64,000 nt of DNA from Chitinophagaceae bacterium. Its GTDB lineage: Bacteria; Bacteroidota; Bacteroidia; Chitinophagales; Chitinophagaceae. The position numbers and the translations under genes are program-made. This document shows, piece after piece, positions 9,797-18,636 of the stretch. The notes beneath the pieces are model-generated. The model searched no databases, was not told the origin of the DNA, and saw only the letters and a program-made list of their open reading frames with translations. The stretch is taken from positions 62,001-126,000 of the forward strand of contig JAHBTL010000005.1 of the NCBI GenBank assembly GCA_019638615.1. Reading direction: 5' to 3'. Each line of letters begins with the position of its first letter. Positions within the stretch are counted from its first letter, which is position 1.

Positions 9797-11458
9797 ATGA
9801 GCCAGGAGTCAACAGTAAAAGCCCGCCATCCCCGGGGGTTAGCCGTTTTGTTTTTTACCGAAATGTGGGAGCGTTTTGGATATTACCTGATGGTAGGCAT
9901 ATTGTTTCTATACCTGACAGATTCTGCTACCGGAGGAAAGGGGTTTAACAACAGGATGGGCGCCGATGTGGTAGGGTCGTTTATTGCGTTGGTGTATTTA
10001 ACGCCTTTTATCGGCGGACTGATCGCAGACCGGTACCTCGGGTATATTAAATCCGTGTTCCTCGGCGGATCGCTGATGGCGGCAGGTTATTTAGGCCTGG
10101 CTATCCCGGGGGATACGGCCATGTATGTATCGCTGGGGTTGATCATTATAGGGAATGGTTTTTTCAAACCCAATATCAGCACCCTACTTGGCAATATTTA
10201 TAACAAAGAAGAGCTGCGGCCTTTAAAGGACTCTGCCTATAATATATTTTATATGGGGATTAATATCGGCGCCCTGGTGTGCAATTTTGTAGCTGCCTAT
10301 TTAAGAAATAATTACGGCTGGGGATACGCGTTTTCGGCAGCCGGTGTAGGATTGATCATTGGTCTTATCTGGCTGTCAACGGGTTTAAAACATATACGTC
10401 ATGCCGATGAAAAAAAACCGGTGCAGGCCGGCGATATGCCCATGTCGAAGATCTTCCTGTCAGTATTTTTTCCGATGATCGTATTTGCAATTATCGGCTG
10501 GGTTTTACCTGGCAATTTGTTTGGGTCCGATTCAAACGACGCTTTCATTTTTGCCTGCCTGCCTGTAATATTTTTTTATGTGCAGTTGTGGCGAAAAGGA
10601 AATCATAATGATAAAAAAAGCATAGGCTCCCTGCTTTTTATCTTTACTATCTCCATTATATTCTGGACTATCTACAATCAAAACTCAACAGGATTAACAA
10701 TTTGGGCGGAAACGTATACCGACCGGCAGGTATCGCCTGCAATTGAAGAGCGGGTAAGCGGGCTTGACATGCTTCAGAAGGCAACTACCACGCCACGTGA
10801 AGTAAACAAGGTTGATGCCTTTCTGCGAACCGGATATGATGCAGAAGGTAATGCAATAAAAGTACAGGGCCCTGATCCTTACTTTAACAACCTGCCTAAA
10901 GAAAACTGGCCACCCGAAGGAAAGGAACTGAAGCTGATGAATGCCGAGTTGTTTCAATCGATCAACCCGTTTTTTATTGTTGTGCTTACACCACTTCTTG
11001 TCATGCTTTTTTCATACCTGCGCAGGCGTGGTAAAGAACCTTCAACTGCTGGAAAATTTGGGTACGCCCTGATCATTTCAGGGTTAAGCGCGCTGGTGAT
11101 GGTTTTTGCGATCATGTCTGTATCCAGTGTGTATACTCATAAAACTTCGCCTGGCTGGTTAGTATTAACCTATGGTGTGTTTACGGTAAGTGAAATCTGC
11201 CTGAGCCCTATCGGGCTTTCATTGGTATCAAAATTAGCTCCACAACGTCTGACCGCTTTGATGATGGGAGGCTGGTTTTTGTCTACTTCCCTGGGAGGAA
11301 AGGTAGCAGGCGTAATGGCAAGCTTCTGGGATAGTTTTCCTGATAAGAAGGTATTTTTTGGGATCATTGCATTGGCGGCGGTTTTGGGTGGCTTGCTGAT
11401 ATTCTCCCGGCTAAAATCACTCAACCAGGTTGTAAAAGAAAAAACGGGCTCAGCTTAA
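9797..11458 (+). CDS. POT-family proton-coupled oligopeptide transporter, copy 1
   Basis: 553-residue major-facilitator protein of the POT/PTR2 family, which imports di- and tripeptides with protons across the inner membrane. The proton-coupling motif ExxERFxYY is intact (EMWERFGYY, Glu22-Tyr30), as are the PTR2 signatures GLIADRYLGY and FYMGINIGALVCNF and the FKPNIST segment. About 14 membrane helices are expected, with a longer loop at about residues 300-380 that is variable between the two tandem copies. The next gene starts 10 bp downstream and is a clear paralogue, so the two are co-transcribed duplicates, perhaps with different peptide specificity. Confidence 0.93.
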   Translation: MSQESTVKARHPRGLAVLFFTEMWERFGYYLMVGILFLYLTDSATGGKGFNNRMGADVVGSFIALVYLTPFIGGLIADRYLGYIKSVFLGGSLMAAGYLGLAIPGDTAMYVSLGLIIIGNGFFKPNISTLLGNIYNKEELRPLKDSAYNIFYMGINIGALVCNFVAAYLRNNYGWGYAFSAAGVGLIIGLIWLSTGLKHIRHADEKKPVQAGDMPMSKIFLSVFFPMIVFAIIGWVLPGNLFGSDSNDAFIFACLPVIFFYVQLWRKGNHNDKKSIGSLLFIFTISIIFWTIYNQNSTGLTIWAETYTDRQVSPAIEERVSGLDMLQKATTTPREVNKVDAFLRTGYDAEGNAIKVQGPDPYFNNLPKENWPPEGKELKLMNAELFQSINPFFIVVLTPLLVMLFSYLRRRGKEPSTAGKFGYALIISGLSALVMVFAIMSVSSVYTHKTSPGWLVLTYGVFTVSEICLSPIGLSLVSKLAPQRLTALMMGGWFLSTSLGGKVAGVMASFWDSFPDKKVFFGIIALAAVLGGLLIFSRLKSLNQVVKEKTGSA

Positions 11459-11468
11459 TCGTAAATAC

Positions 11469-13115
11469 ATGTGGAAAAAACATCCTAAAGCGCTTCCTTT
11501 TTTATTCTTTTCCGAAATGTGGGAACGGTTTGGCTACTATCTCATGATCGGCATTTTTACCCTGTACCTGAAAGATGTAAAAGCAGGGTATGCCATGACG
11601 GAAGCGGAGTCCGCCGACCTCTACGGCACTTTTATAGCGCTTGTTTTTTTAACGCCGTTTGTAGGTGGGTTGATAGCAGACCGCTACTGGGGCTACCGTA
11701 AATCTATTATAACCGGCGGGCTGATGATGGGCATTGGATACTGCCTGATGGCCATACACAATATTGCCATGCTGTACATTTCGATGACGCTGGTCATTGC
11801 AGGAAACGGTTTTTTCAAACCCAATATCTCCACGCTTCTCGGAAATGTGTACTCAACGCCTCAGCACAAAGCGCAGAAAGATGAAGGGTACAATATCTTT
11901 TACATGGGCATAAACATTGGCGCCTTTATCTGTAATTTTTTTGGTGCCGCATTGTATGTAATGCTGGGATGGAGTTATGCATTCATTGCGGCCGGCATAG
12001 GCATGCTGCTGGGTGTATTTATTTTTTTAAGCGGCACCCGCCACTATGCCGCATACGATGTTAAAAAAGGCGTGCAGCCGGGCGATATGCCATTTACCAA
12101 GATTTGCCTGCTGATATTCCTGCCATCTGTTGTTGCCGGCGTTTTAGGATGGGTATTGCCGGAACAGCTACTGGGTAGCAGCCTGTTCGGCTCCGCTTCT
12201 ACCGATGCTTTTATTTTCGCCTGTATTCCTGTCATCTGGTTTTATATCTCTTTGTATAAAAAAGCGGCCGGCGAAGAAAAAAGACCGGTACTTGCGCTCC
12301 TGTCTATTTTCGCTGTAGTGATTTTATTCTGGGCGGTATTCAAGCAAAACGGTACAGCGCTCAATACCTGGGCAGATCGATATACCGACCGGCAGGTAAC
12401 CGGCAGAACCGAAAAAGTGTTTGAATCGCTGAAATTTTCGCAATCGCTTGTTTATAAAAAAGATTCCGTTCCCTTGTACGATGATCAGTTCAGGCTTCAG
12501 AAAAAAGAAGGAGCTGTTGTTAAAATATGGGATTATCCACCCTATTTTAAAAATGTAGCTGCAGAAAAGCTTCCCGCCGAAAACAGCGCTATCAGTGTGT
12601 GGGCCACCAATCTCAGCCAGTCTATCAATCCCGGCTGGGTGATCTTTCTTACGCCGCTGATAGTAGCTTTTTTTACCTGGCTGAGAAGCAAAGGCCGCGA
12701 GCCTACTACCGCTACCAAAATTGCATTGGGCTTATTTATTTCCGGGCTTTCGGCGCTCGTAATGGTAGCTGCTGTATATGCAGGTAACAATGGAGCAGAG
12801 AAATCAAGTGTATGGTGGCTGATCATGAGCTATGGTGTGATTACGATAGGAGAGCTTTTTTTGAGCCCGATGGGATTGTCTATCGTGTCAAAATTGAGTC
12901 CTGCGCGTATCACTGCTTTAATGATGGGCGGATGGTTTGTAGCCACTTCTATTGGAAATAAATTGTCGGGTGTGCTGGCAACCATGTGGGACAATTACGA
13001 CCACAAAGCCGGCTACTTCCGGCTCAACTTTATTTTACTGATGATAGCGGCAGCTTTGTGCTTTGGCATGCTGCGCTGGCTTAATAAAATTTTAAGGGAG
13101 AAAGGTGTGAACTAA
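11469..13115 (+). CDS. POT-family proton-coupled oligopeptide transporter, copy 2
   Basis: 548-residue paralogue of the preceding gene, with the same EMWERFGYY motif (Glu16 onwards), GLIADRYWGY and FYMGINIGAFICNF signatures and C-terminal LSPMGLSIVSKLSPARITALMMGGWF. The middle loop (about residues 285-385) and the C-terminal ends differ most between the copies, so the duplication is not recent. Uptake of short peptides by proton symport is the expected role. Confidence 0.93.
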   Translation: MWKKHPKALPFLFFSEMWERFGYYLMIGIFTLYLKDVKAGYAMTEAESADLYGTFIALVFLTPFVGGLIADRYWGYRKSIITGGLMMGIGYCLMAIHNIAMLYISMTLVIAGNGFFKPNISTLLGNVYSTPQHKAQKDEGYNIFYMGINIGAFICNFFGAALYVMLGWSYAFIAAGIGMLLGVFIFLSGTRHYAAYDVKKGVQPGDMPFTKICLLIFLPSVVAGVLGWVLPEQLLGSSLFGSASTDAFIFACIPVIWFYISLYKKAAGEEKRPVLALLSIFAVVILFWAVFKQNGTALNTWADRYTDRQVTGRTEKVFESLKFSQSLVYKKDSVPLYDDQFRLQKKEGAVVKIWDYPPYFKNVAAEKLPAENSAISVWATNLSQSINPGWVIFLTPLIVAFFTWLRSKGREPTTATKIALGLFISGLSALVMVAAVYAGNNGAEKSSVWWLIMSYGVITIGELFLSPMGLSIVSKLSPARITALMMGGWFVATSIGNKLSGVLATMWDNYDHKAGYFRLNFILLMIAAALCFGMLRWLNKILREKGVN

Positions 13116-13128
13116 TACGCATAAGAAA

Positions 13129-13151
13129 GCCGGCGCGTAGTATGCGCCGGC
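13129..13151 (-). terminator. Terminator of the LTxxQ-like periplasmic protein gene
   Basis: Perfect 8-bp G+C-rich arms GCCGGCGC / GCGCCGGC with a 7-nt loop. On the minus strand the hairpin is followed by TTTCTT, fitting the gene at 13176-13832; on the plus strand it is followed by A residues, so it is a poor terminator for the POT pair. Confidence 0.6.
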
Positions 13152-13175
13152 AAAAAACCATGTCTCTCTAAAAAG

Positions 13176-13832
13176 CTATTTTGTCATTTTACGTGGATAA
13201 GCTTTTCTGCCGTTTTCCAACTTTTTCATTTGTTCAGGAGTCAATATTGATTTCATATCCTCATGTTGCTGTTTAAAAGCTGCCATTACCTGTTGTTTCT
13301 TTTCCTGGTCTGTTAGCGATGCGTCTTCCTTAATGGCTTTTACCTTTTTACCGGTCGCTTCACGCAAAGTCTTCATTTTTGCAGACTGGTCGTTTGACAA
13401 TCCCAGGTCGGCTTTCATTTTTTGATGCCTGTTTTTGGCAGAGCTGTCAAATTTAGACTTTCTTTCCGCCCTCATTTTTGCCAACTGGTCTTTCTGCTCC
13501 GGTGTAAAAATATTTTGTACCTGTTCGTGGCGTTTTTTGTTCAATGCCTGCATCTGTTCCTTATAATCTTTTACGGTAGTGGTCGCTTCTTTTTTGCGCA
13601 GCTCCGTCATGCTGTTCCTGTAATCCTGGTTTATTTTTACCAGCGCATCCTGCTGCTCTTTAGAGAGGTTCAGCTTTGAATAATCCGCGTGGGGCCCTTT
13701 CCTCATTTTCCCGGGATGATGATCCATTGCGTGCGCTTTTCTCTGCTTAAAGCTGCTGTCTGTTTTTTCCTGGGCATATATACCGGTAAATGTGATTGCA
13801 ATTGCCAGTATGGATAAACTCATTTTTTTCAT
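13176..13832 (-). CDS. Secreted LTxxQ/Spy-like helical protein
   Basis: 218 residues with an N-terminal signal peptide (MKKMSLSILAIAITFTGIYAQ) and a very Lys/Gln/Met-rich helical body. Three LTxxQ-type repeats can be seen: LSKEQQDALVKI, FTPEQKDQLAKMRAERK and LTPEQMKKLENGRK, plus LGLSNDQSAKMKTL. Such repeats occur in CpxP/Spy periplasmic chaperones and in related Bacteroidota proteins. A role in envelope stress or protein folding is inferred only from this resemblance. It has its own terminator and no functional neighbours. Confidence 0.7.
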   Translation of the reverse strand: MKKMSLSILAIAITFTGIYAQEKTDSSFKQRKAHAMDHHPGKMRKGPHADYSKLNLSKEQQDALVKINQDYRNSMTELRKKEATTTVKDYKEQMQALNKKRHEQVQNIFTPEQKDQLAKMRAERKSKFDSSAKNRHQKMKADLGLSNDQSAKMKTLREATGKKVKAIKEDASLTDQEKKQQVMAAFKQQHEDMKSILTPEQMKKLENGRKAYPRKMTK

Positions 13833-14051
13833 GTGTTATTTTTTTAAATTTTTAGTACGTGATAGATAGACACATTACCCTTTTCGAAGTTTAATTTGGT
13901 AGCAGGAAGCGGCTTGTATAGAATTGATTTTAAAGCAGAAAAGGGTTGAACTATTAACCTTGTTTAACAAATCGGCACGGCGGTTAACCTGTTTTTAAAC
14001 TGTTCCTGCCCCGAGGATTGGTTATCTTCGGTTAACCATAACAAAATTTCA

Positions 14052-14762
14052 ATGAACACAGCAGCAGGGAAAGTATACCTGATTCCTACCATGATAGATG
14101 AAAATGCGCCGGAAACCATTCCTCCCTATATCACAGAAGCTGTAAAACAATGCAACGTTTTTTTTGTAGAGAACGAAAGAACAGCACGGAGGTTTTTAAA
14201 AAGTATATGGAAGGAAATGGTAATAGACGATTATGAGTGGCATACTATTCACAAAGCCGAAGCCGAAGTAAAAGCAGAATTCACCGGCTTGCTTTTAAGC
14301 GGCAGGAACATTGGTATCATCAGCGAAGCGGGTTGCCCCGGCATAGCAGATCCAGGGCAAATACTGGTGCAGGCTGCCCAGCAGGCCGGAGCAATTGTTA
14401 AACCATTGGTTGGCCCCAGCTCTATACTGCTTGCATTAATGGCAAGCGGAATGAACGGTCAGCACTTCCGCTTTTCGGGCTATTTGCCTATTGACAATGC
14501 GCAAAGAATAAAAGCCATCAAGGCTCTTGAAGCAGAAATTATTAAAACCAATTGCACACAAATTTTTATAGAAACGCCTTACCGCAACAACCAGTTGCTG
14601 GAGGTTATACTTAAAACCTGCACCCCTTCATTACGTTTATGTATAGCCGCATCTGTTACTTCTCCCGCTGAATTCATAAAAACCTTATCTGTCGGTGAAT
14701 GGAAAAAGCAAACACCTGACCTGCATAAAACACCTGTTATCTTTTTATTGGGAGGTAGTTAG
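14052..14762 (+). CDS. SAM-dependent methyltransferase, RsmI/tetrapyrrole methylase family
   Basis: 236 residues. The RsmI-type motifs are clear: AGCPGIADPG (residues 93-102), VKPLVGPSSILLALMASG (117-133) and FSGYLPID (141-148). RsmI 2'-O-methylates C1402 of 16S rRNA. Many Bacteroidota carry both a standard RsmI and a second, shorter homologue of this type. The N terminus (GKVYLIPTMIDENAPETIP) lacks the usual GTLYvVaTPIGNLxD text and fits the second group, so the rRNA target is not certain. It is a single gene with its own upstream region. Confidence 0.82.
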   Translation: MNTAAGKVYLIPTMIDENAPETIPPYITEAVKQCNVFFVENERTARRFLKSIWKEMVIDDYEWHTIHKAEAEVKAEFTGLLLSGRNIGIISEAGCPGIADPGQILVQAAQQAGAIVKPLVGPSSILLALMASGMNGQHFRFSGYLPIDNAQRIKAIKALEAEIIKTNCTQIFIETPYRNNQLLEVILKTCTPSLRLCIAASVTSPAEFIKTLSVGEWKKQTPDLHKTPVIFLLGGS

Positions 14763-14770
14763 TGTAACTA

Positions 14771-15163
14771 TTATCTTATCAATGTTCCTGTTCCGGGATC
14801 TTTTATGGCCACAATGCTGTCTACCACGTATTTGCTGAAGCCACGCCAGGGCAGGGCACCGTTGTATTCCGTGTAGTGCAGATCGAACATTTTGCCCGAA
14901 TTGGACATTAATGTTTGGGCTACCTGCTCATTTGATACCGAAAACTCAAAATCATAAGACTGGATGGTATTGGGAGAGATGGACCTGATACCTGTTTGTA
15001 TTAATTTGCCTTCATAGGTTTTAAACAGGTATCCTTTTTTTACACAATAATTCAATTCGCCGGATTTAACGCCATAACCCAAAGGAAAGTAATACCGGAA
15101 GTAAATAAATCCGGCTAAAACCAACACCAGGACAAGCAAAAAAATACGGAAGAACTTTTTCAT
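14771..15163 (-). CDS. Conserved membrane-anchored protein of unknown function
   Basis: 130 residues from the ATG at 15163 (MKKFFRI), preferred over a TTG seven codons further upstream. A single hydrophobic helix (about residues 5-23) precedes a soluble domain of about 105 residues with GYGVKSGELNYCVKKGYLFKTY and a C-terminal VVDSIVAIKD. I recall close relatives in Bacteroidota being labelled 6-phosphogluconate dehydrogenase; nothing here (no Rossmann motif, far too short) supports that name. It converges on the methyltransferase gene with only 8 bp between stop codons. Function unknown. Confidence 0.75.
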   Translation of the reverse strand: MKKFFRIFLLVLVLVLAGFIYFRYYFPLGYGVKSGELNYCVKKGYLFKTYEGKLIQTGIRSISPNTIQSYDFEFSVSNEQVAQTLMSNSGKMFDLHYTEYNGALPWRGFSKYVVDSIVAIKDPGTGTLIR

Positions 15164-15235
15164 AAGTATATTTTGAAAAGCCAAATTAAGAAATGTAGAT
15201 GATTATTAACTAAAAATTACACGTTTCAGCCAATG

Positions 15236-15410
15236 AGGTGCATTTCAAATTTTCACAGGCGGGTGTCACTACCCTCCTGTAGAGCCAATTGCCGTAAACC
15301 TGTCTGCCGTAGGCAGATGCGCAGATTTAATCTGTGCATCTGCGGCTAAAAAATCCGGAGTATATCCTATGTTTTGCGGGCCCGCCCGCGGGGCTAATTT
15401 GAAATGCACC
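15236..15410. mobile_element. MITE-like element with target-site duplication, family member A
   Basis: A 175-bp non-coding insertion bounded by perfect 14-bp inverted repeats (GGTGCATTTCAAAT at 15237-15250 and its complement at 15397-15410). It is flanked by a 9-bp direct repeat CAGCCAATG (15227-15235 and 15410-15418), as expected of a target-site duplication. Inside are a hairpin starting CAGGCGGGTG (15256-15279), a 15-bp near-perfect palindrome (15312-15342) and a G+C-rich palindrome. There is no transposase; a related but larger element lies at 48743-49059. It fills most of the 311-bp gap before bshA. Confidence 0.72.
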
Positions 15411-15474
15411 AGCCAATGTTTTCGCCCCCGTTTTAATGCCTACCTTCGCAATTCAAAATTAAACCAGGTTAGAT

Positions 15475-16629
15475 ATGAATATAGGTATCGTTTGTTATCC
15501 GACTTTTGGCGGAAGTGGCGTTTTGGCTACAGAGCTGGGAAAGGCTTTGGCAGATAAAGAGCACAATGTACATTTTATAACCTACCGGCAGCCGGTAAGG
15601 CTTACAGGATTCAGTGCCAATATTTTTTATCATGAGGTTCGGGTGCCAACCTATCCGTTGTTCGACTACCCTCCATACGAATCGGCTTTGGCCAGCACAA
15701 TGGTGGATGTTGTGAAAAACAACAATCTTGATCTGTTGCATGTGCATTACGCTATTCCGCATGCGTCATCGGCGTACATGGCTAAGCAGATCTTAAAAAA
15801 GGAGAACAAATATGTACCTGTTATAACCACGCTTCATGGCACTGACATAACGCTGGTTGGCAGGGATAAAACCTATTCGCCGGTAGTAGCCTTCTCTATT
15901 AACCAGAGTGATGCCATAACCGCTGTATCGGAAAACCTGAAAGAAGAAACCCTTCGCACTTTCAGTATTGAAAAAGATATACAGGTCATACATAATTTTG
16001 TAGACGTGCAGAGGTTCACTAAAAAACCCATTGACGCTTTCAGGAAAGTAATTGCGCCCAGCAACGAAAAAATCGTCCTGCATGCGTCCAACTTCAGGAA
16101 AATCAAGCGCATAGCAGATGTCGTGTACATATTCCAAAAGCTGAATGAAGTTATTCCTTCCAAATTGTTGTTTGTAGGAGATGGTCCTGAAAGACCCATG
16201 GCGGAGGAATTGTGCCGTGAGCTCGACCTTTGCGATGACATTCGTTTTGTAGGCAAACAGCAGGATATGGAAGAGATATTTGCCATTGCGGATCTTTTTT
16301 TACTGCCTTCCGAGTATGAGAGCTTTGGTTTATCGGCACTGGAAGCCATGGCAGGAGGAGCGCCGGTGGTTGCCACCAACGTGGGGGGGCTACCCGAAAT
16401 TATTATCCAGGGTGTTAACGGATATATGGGCAAAGTGGGCGATATTGAACAGATGGGCAAATATGCCATTGATATATTGAAAGACGAAGAAACTTTCCAG
16501 CGTTTTAAAACCAATGCCAGGGCGCAGGCAGAAAAATTCGATATTACCAATATAGTGCCGCAGTATGAAAAATTATATGAAGGACTGTATGAAGGGTTTT
16601 GCAGGAAGGCTGCAAAAGTTTGTGATTAA
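15475..16629 (+). CDS. bshA: N-acetyl-alpha-D-glucosaminyl L-malate synthase BshA
   Basis: 384-residue GT4 retaining glycosyltransferase that joins UDP-GlcNAc to L-malate, the first step of bacillithiol synthesis in the cytoplasm. The N terminus MNIGIVCYPTFGGSGVLATE is characteristic of BshA, and the GT4 E-x7-E motif is ESFGLSALE followed by AMAGGAPVVATNVGG. Later bacillithiol genes (bshB, bshC) are not in the window. TACCTTCG, one base from the -7 consensus, lies about 30 bp upstream of the start and right after the MITE-like insertion. tatD and ansA follow closely and probably share the transcript. Confidence 0.93.
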   Translation: MNIGIVCYPTFGGSGVLATELGKALADKEHNVHFITYRQPVRLTGFSANIFYHEVRVPTYPLFDYPPYESALASTMVDVVKNNNLDLLHVHYAIPHASSAYMAKQILKKENKYVPVITTLHGTDITLVGRDKTYSPVVAFSINQSDAITAVSENLKEETLRTFSIEKDIQVIHNFVDVQRFTKKPIDAFRKVIAPSNEKIVLHASNFRKIKRIADVVYIFQKLNEVIPSKLLFVGDGPERPMAEELCRELDLCDDIRFVGKQQDMEEIFAIADLFLLPSEYESFGLSALEAMAGGAPVVATNVGGLPEIIIQGVNGYMGKVGDIEQMGKYAIDILKDEETFQRFKTNARAQAEKFDITNIVPQYEKLYEGLYEGFCRKAAKVCD

Positions 16630-16660
16630 CTGAAATTGCATTAAGAAAGCATTGTTGGAT

Positions 16661-17434
16661 ATGATGATCATAGATACGCATTGCCACCTGTATTCAGACG
16701 AGTTTGATAAGGACAGAAATGAAATGATAGCGCGGGCGCAGGCGGAAGGCGTTCAAAAGTTTTACCTGCCCAATATTGACAGTACTTCTATAGAAGGGAT
16801 GCTGCAGCTAGAAAAAGGGTACCCGGGCGTTTGTATTCCGATGATGGGTCTACATCCCTGTTACGTAAAAGAGAATTATAAAGAGGAGCTGAAGCTGGTG
16901 GAAGGATGGTTGCAGAAAAGGCGTTTTGCTGCGGTTGGAGAAATAGGACTGGATTTTTACTGGGACAAAACGTATACCTCTCAACAGTATACAGCATTTC
17001 ACCAGCAGATAGTATGGGCGAAAGCGTATAAGTTGCCCATTGTAATTCATACACGGGAAGCTATGCAGCAAACCATCGATGTGGTAAAAGAACATGCCGG
17101 TGAAGGGCTGTGCGGTATTTTTCATTGTTTTGGAGGAAACCTTGATGAGGCTGAACAAATTATTGCAATGGGTTTCTTGCTGGGCATAGGCGGGGTAGTT
17201 ACGTATAAAAAGTCCGGTTTAAAAGAAGTACTCAAGAATATTGGACTGGAGCACATTGTATTGGAAACAGATGCGCCCTATTTAACGCCTGTACCATTCA
17301 GGGGCAAACGCAACGAAAGCGCCTATTTAAAATATGTGGTGGAAGTATTAGCAGAAGTAAAAAATGTAGGGATAGAAGAAATTGCACGTGTCACTACTAC
17401 AAATGCTAATTTAGTTTTCGAAAAAAAGAACTAA
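16661..17434 (+). CDS. tatD: TatD-family metal-dependent deoxyribonuclease
   Basis: About 257 residues from the ATG at 16661 (an upstream TTG at 16652 is less likely). This TIM-barrel amidohydrolase-type nuclease has the metal-binding motifs IDTHCHLY at the N terminus, Glu in GEIGLDFYWD, HTREA, HCFGG and the terminal ETDAPYL. TatD proteins act as 3'-5' DNA exonucleases in repair and DNA breakdown; other members have unknown targets. The stop codon is 2 bp before the ansA start. Confidence 0.9.
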   Translation: MMIIDTHCHLYSDEFDKDRNEMIARAQAEGVQKFYLPNIDSTSIEGMLQLEKGYPGVCIPMMGLHPCYVKENYKEELKLVEGWLQKRRFAAVGEIGLDFYWDKTYTSQQYTAFHQQIVWAKAYKLPIVIHTREAMQQTIDVVKEHAGEGLCGIFHCFGGNLDEAEQIIAMGFLLGIGGVVTYKKSGLKEVLKNIGLEHIVLETDAPYLTPVPFRGKRNESAYLKYVVEVLAEVKNVGIEEIARVTTTNANLVFEKKN

Positions 17435-17436
17435 GC

Positions 17437-18477
17437 ATGCCAAAGCCTTCTTCTCCTGCCAGGCTTTTCATCATTTATACCGGTGGTACCATTGGCATGG
17501 CCTATAACAACAGCTCCGGCTCGCTGGTGCCAATGAGCTTTAAGGAAATAAAATATCATATTCCCGAAATAGCAACGCTGGGATATGAATTTGACATGTT
17601 TGCGTTTACGCCGCCAATAGATTCCTCCAATATGTGCCCGGAAATATGGGTTGAGCTGGCAGAGATCATTCATGGAAAATACGATGCATATGATGGATTT
17701 ATTATCCTTCATGGTTCCGATACGATGGCTTTTACAGCTTCTGCATTGAGCTTTATGCTGCAAAATCTTGCAAAGCCTGTAATTCTCACCGGATCACAGT
17801 TACCTATAGGCGAAATAAGAACCGATGCCAAAGAAAATATCATCACTACAATGGAAATAGCCGGCGCAAGAAAAAACGGGTTGGCTGCAGTGCCTGAAGT
17901 ATGTATCTATTTTGATTATTTTTTGTTCAGGGGTAACCGGACCAAAAAGTTCAATACCGAAACATTTGAAGCGTTCCGTTCTATCAATTATCCTCCTTTG
18001 GCGGAGGCCGGAATAGATATTAAATACAATGACAAATTTATTTTCCCTGTTCCGGAAGGAGCATTTCATATCAATACAAAATTGTGCACAGACATCGCGG
18101 TGCTAAAGATATTTCCCGGCATTTCGCGCAATACCGTGGAGGCGGTTTTGAATACCCCCGGACTAAAGGCGGTAATTATGGAAACTTTTGGCAATGGCAA
18201 TGCTCCTACAACGCCCTGGTTTGTTAAATGCCTGGATAATGCCATTCAAAGTGGGGTTATTGTGCTGGACAGAACCCAGTGTGACGGAGGATCGGTAGAA
18301 CTGGGCAGGTATGAAACCAGCGCTTACCTGCAGCAGATCGGAGTTACGAGTGGCAGGGATTTGACTTTTGAAGCCGCGGTAACGAAGCTCATGTTCCTGC
18401 TTGGGCAAAATTACCAGGTAGCAGAGGTCAAAAAGCTGCTGCAAACCTCGTTGAAAGGGGAGCTAACGGAAAAATAA
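17437..18477 (+). CDS. ansA: Type I L-asparaginase
   Basis: 346 residues, cytoplasmic (no signal peptide), matching type I asparaginases that hydrolyse L-asparagine to aspartate and ammonia. Both catalytic threonine motifs are present: IIYTGGTIGMAY (Thr15 region) and LHGSDTMAFTASALSFML, followed by the conserved TGSQLPIGEIRTDAKENI. It follows tatD after 2 bp. Glutaminase side activity cannot be judged from sequence. Confidence 0.94.
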   Translation: MPKPSSPARLFIIYTGGTIGMAYNNSSGSLVPMSFKEIKYHIPEIATLGYEFDMFAFTPPIDSSNMCPEIWVELAEIIHGKYDAYDGFIILHGSDTMAFTASALSFMLQNLAKPVILTGSQLPIGEIRTDAKENIITTMEIAGARKNGLAAVPEVCIYFDYFLFRGNRTKKFNTETFEAFRSINYPPLAEAGIDIKYNDKFIFPVPEGAFHINTKLCTDIAVLKIFPGISRNTVEAVLNTPGLKAVIMETFGNGNAPTTPWFVKCLDNAIQSGVIVLDRTQCDGGSVELGRYETSAYLQQIGVTSGRDLTFEAAVTKLMFLLGQNYQVAEVKKLLQTSLKGELTEK

Positions 18478-18509
18478 ATAGTTTATTCCCACCCAATACC
18501 GAATAATCT

Positions 18510-18517
18510 TATTTTTG
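18510..18517 (+). promoter_or_regulatory. -7 promoter element of tRNA-Ser
   Basis: TATTTTTG matches the Bacteroidota TAnnTTTG element and lies 17 bp before the mature tRNA 5' end. A TTG -33 element at the expected distance is not evident. Confidence 0.55.
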
Positions 18518-18534
18518 CAGTCCTTTAATAATCA

Positions 18535-18621
18535 GGAGACGTGTCCGAGTGGTTGAAGGAGCACGCCTGGAAAGTGTGTATACGGGAAACCGTATCGCGA
18601 GTTCGAATCTCGCCGTCTCCG
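18535..18621 (+). tRNA. tRNA-Ser, anticodon GGA
   Basis: 87-nt type II tRNA. The acceptor stem pairs GGAGACG (18535-18541) with CGTCTCC (18614-18620), with discriminator G18621. The anticodon loop CTGGAAA (18567-18573) gives anticodon GGA at 18569-18571, reading UCC/UCU. The long variable arm folds as ATACGG-GAAA-CCGTAT, and the T loop GTTCGAATC is intact. No CCA is encoded. The GIY-YIG gene starts 16 bp later. Confidence 0.96.
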
Positions 18622-18636
18622 CTGAAATTGTTGCCT

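Noticed and set aside
14771-15163. Annotation as 6-phosphogluconate dehydrogenase
   Set aside because: The protein has 130 residues, a membrane anchor and no nucleotide-binding fold.
18541-18636. In-frame N-terminal extension of the GIY-YIG protein through the tRNA
   Set aside because: These bases fold as a complete tRNA-Ser; the ATG at 18637 directly precedes the domain start.
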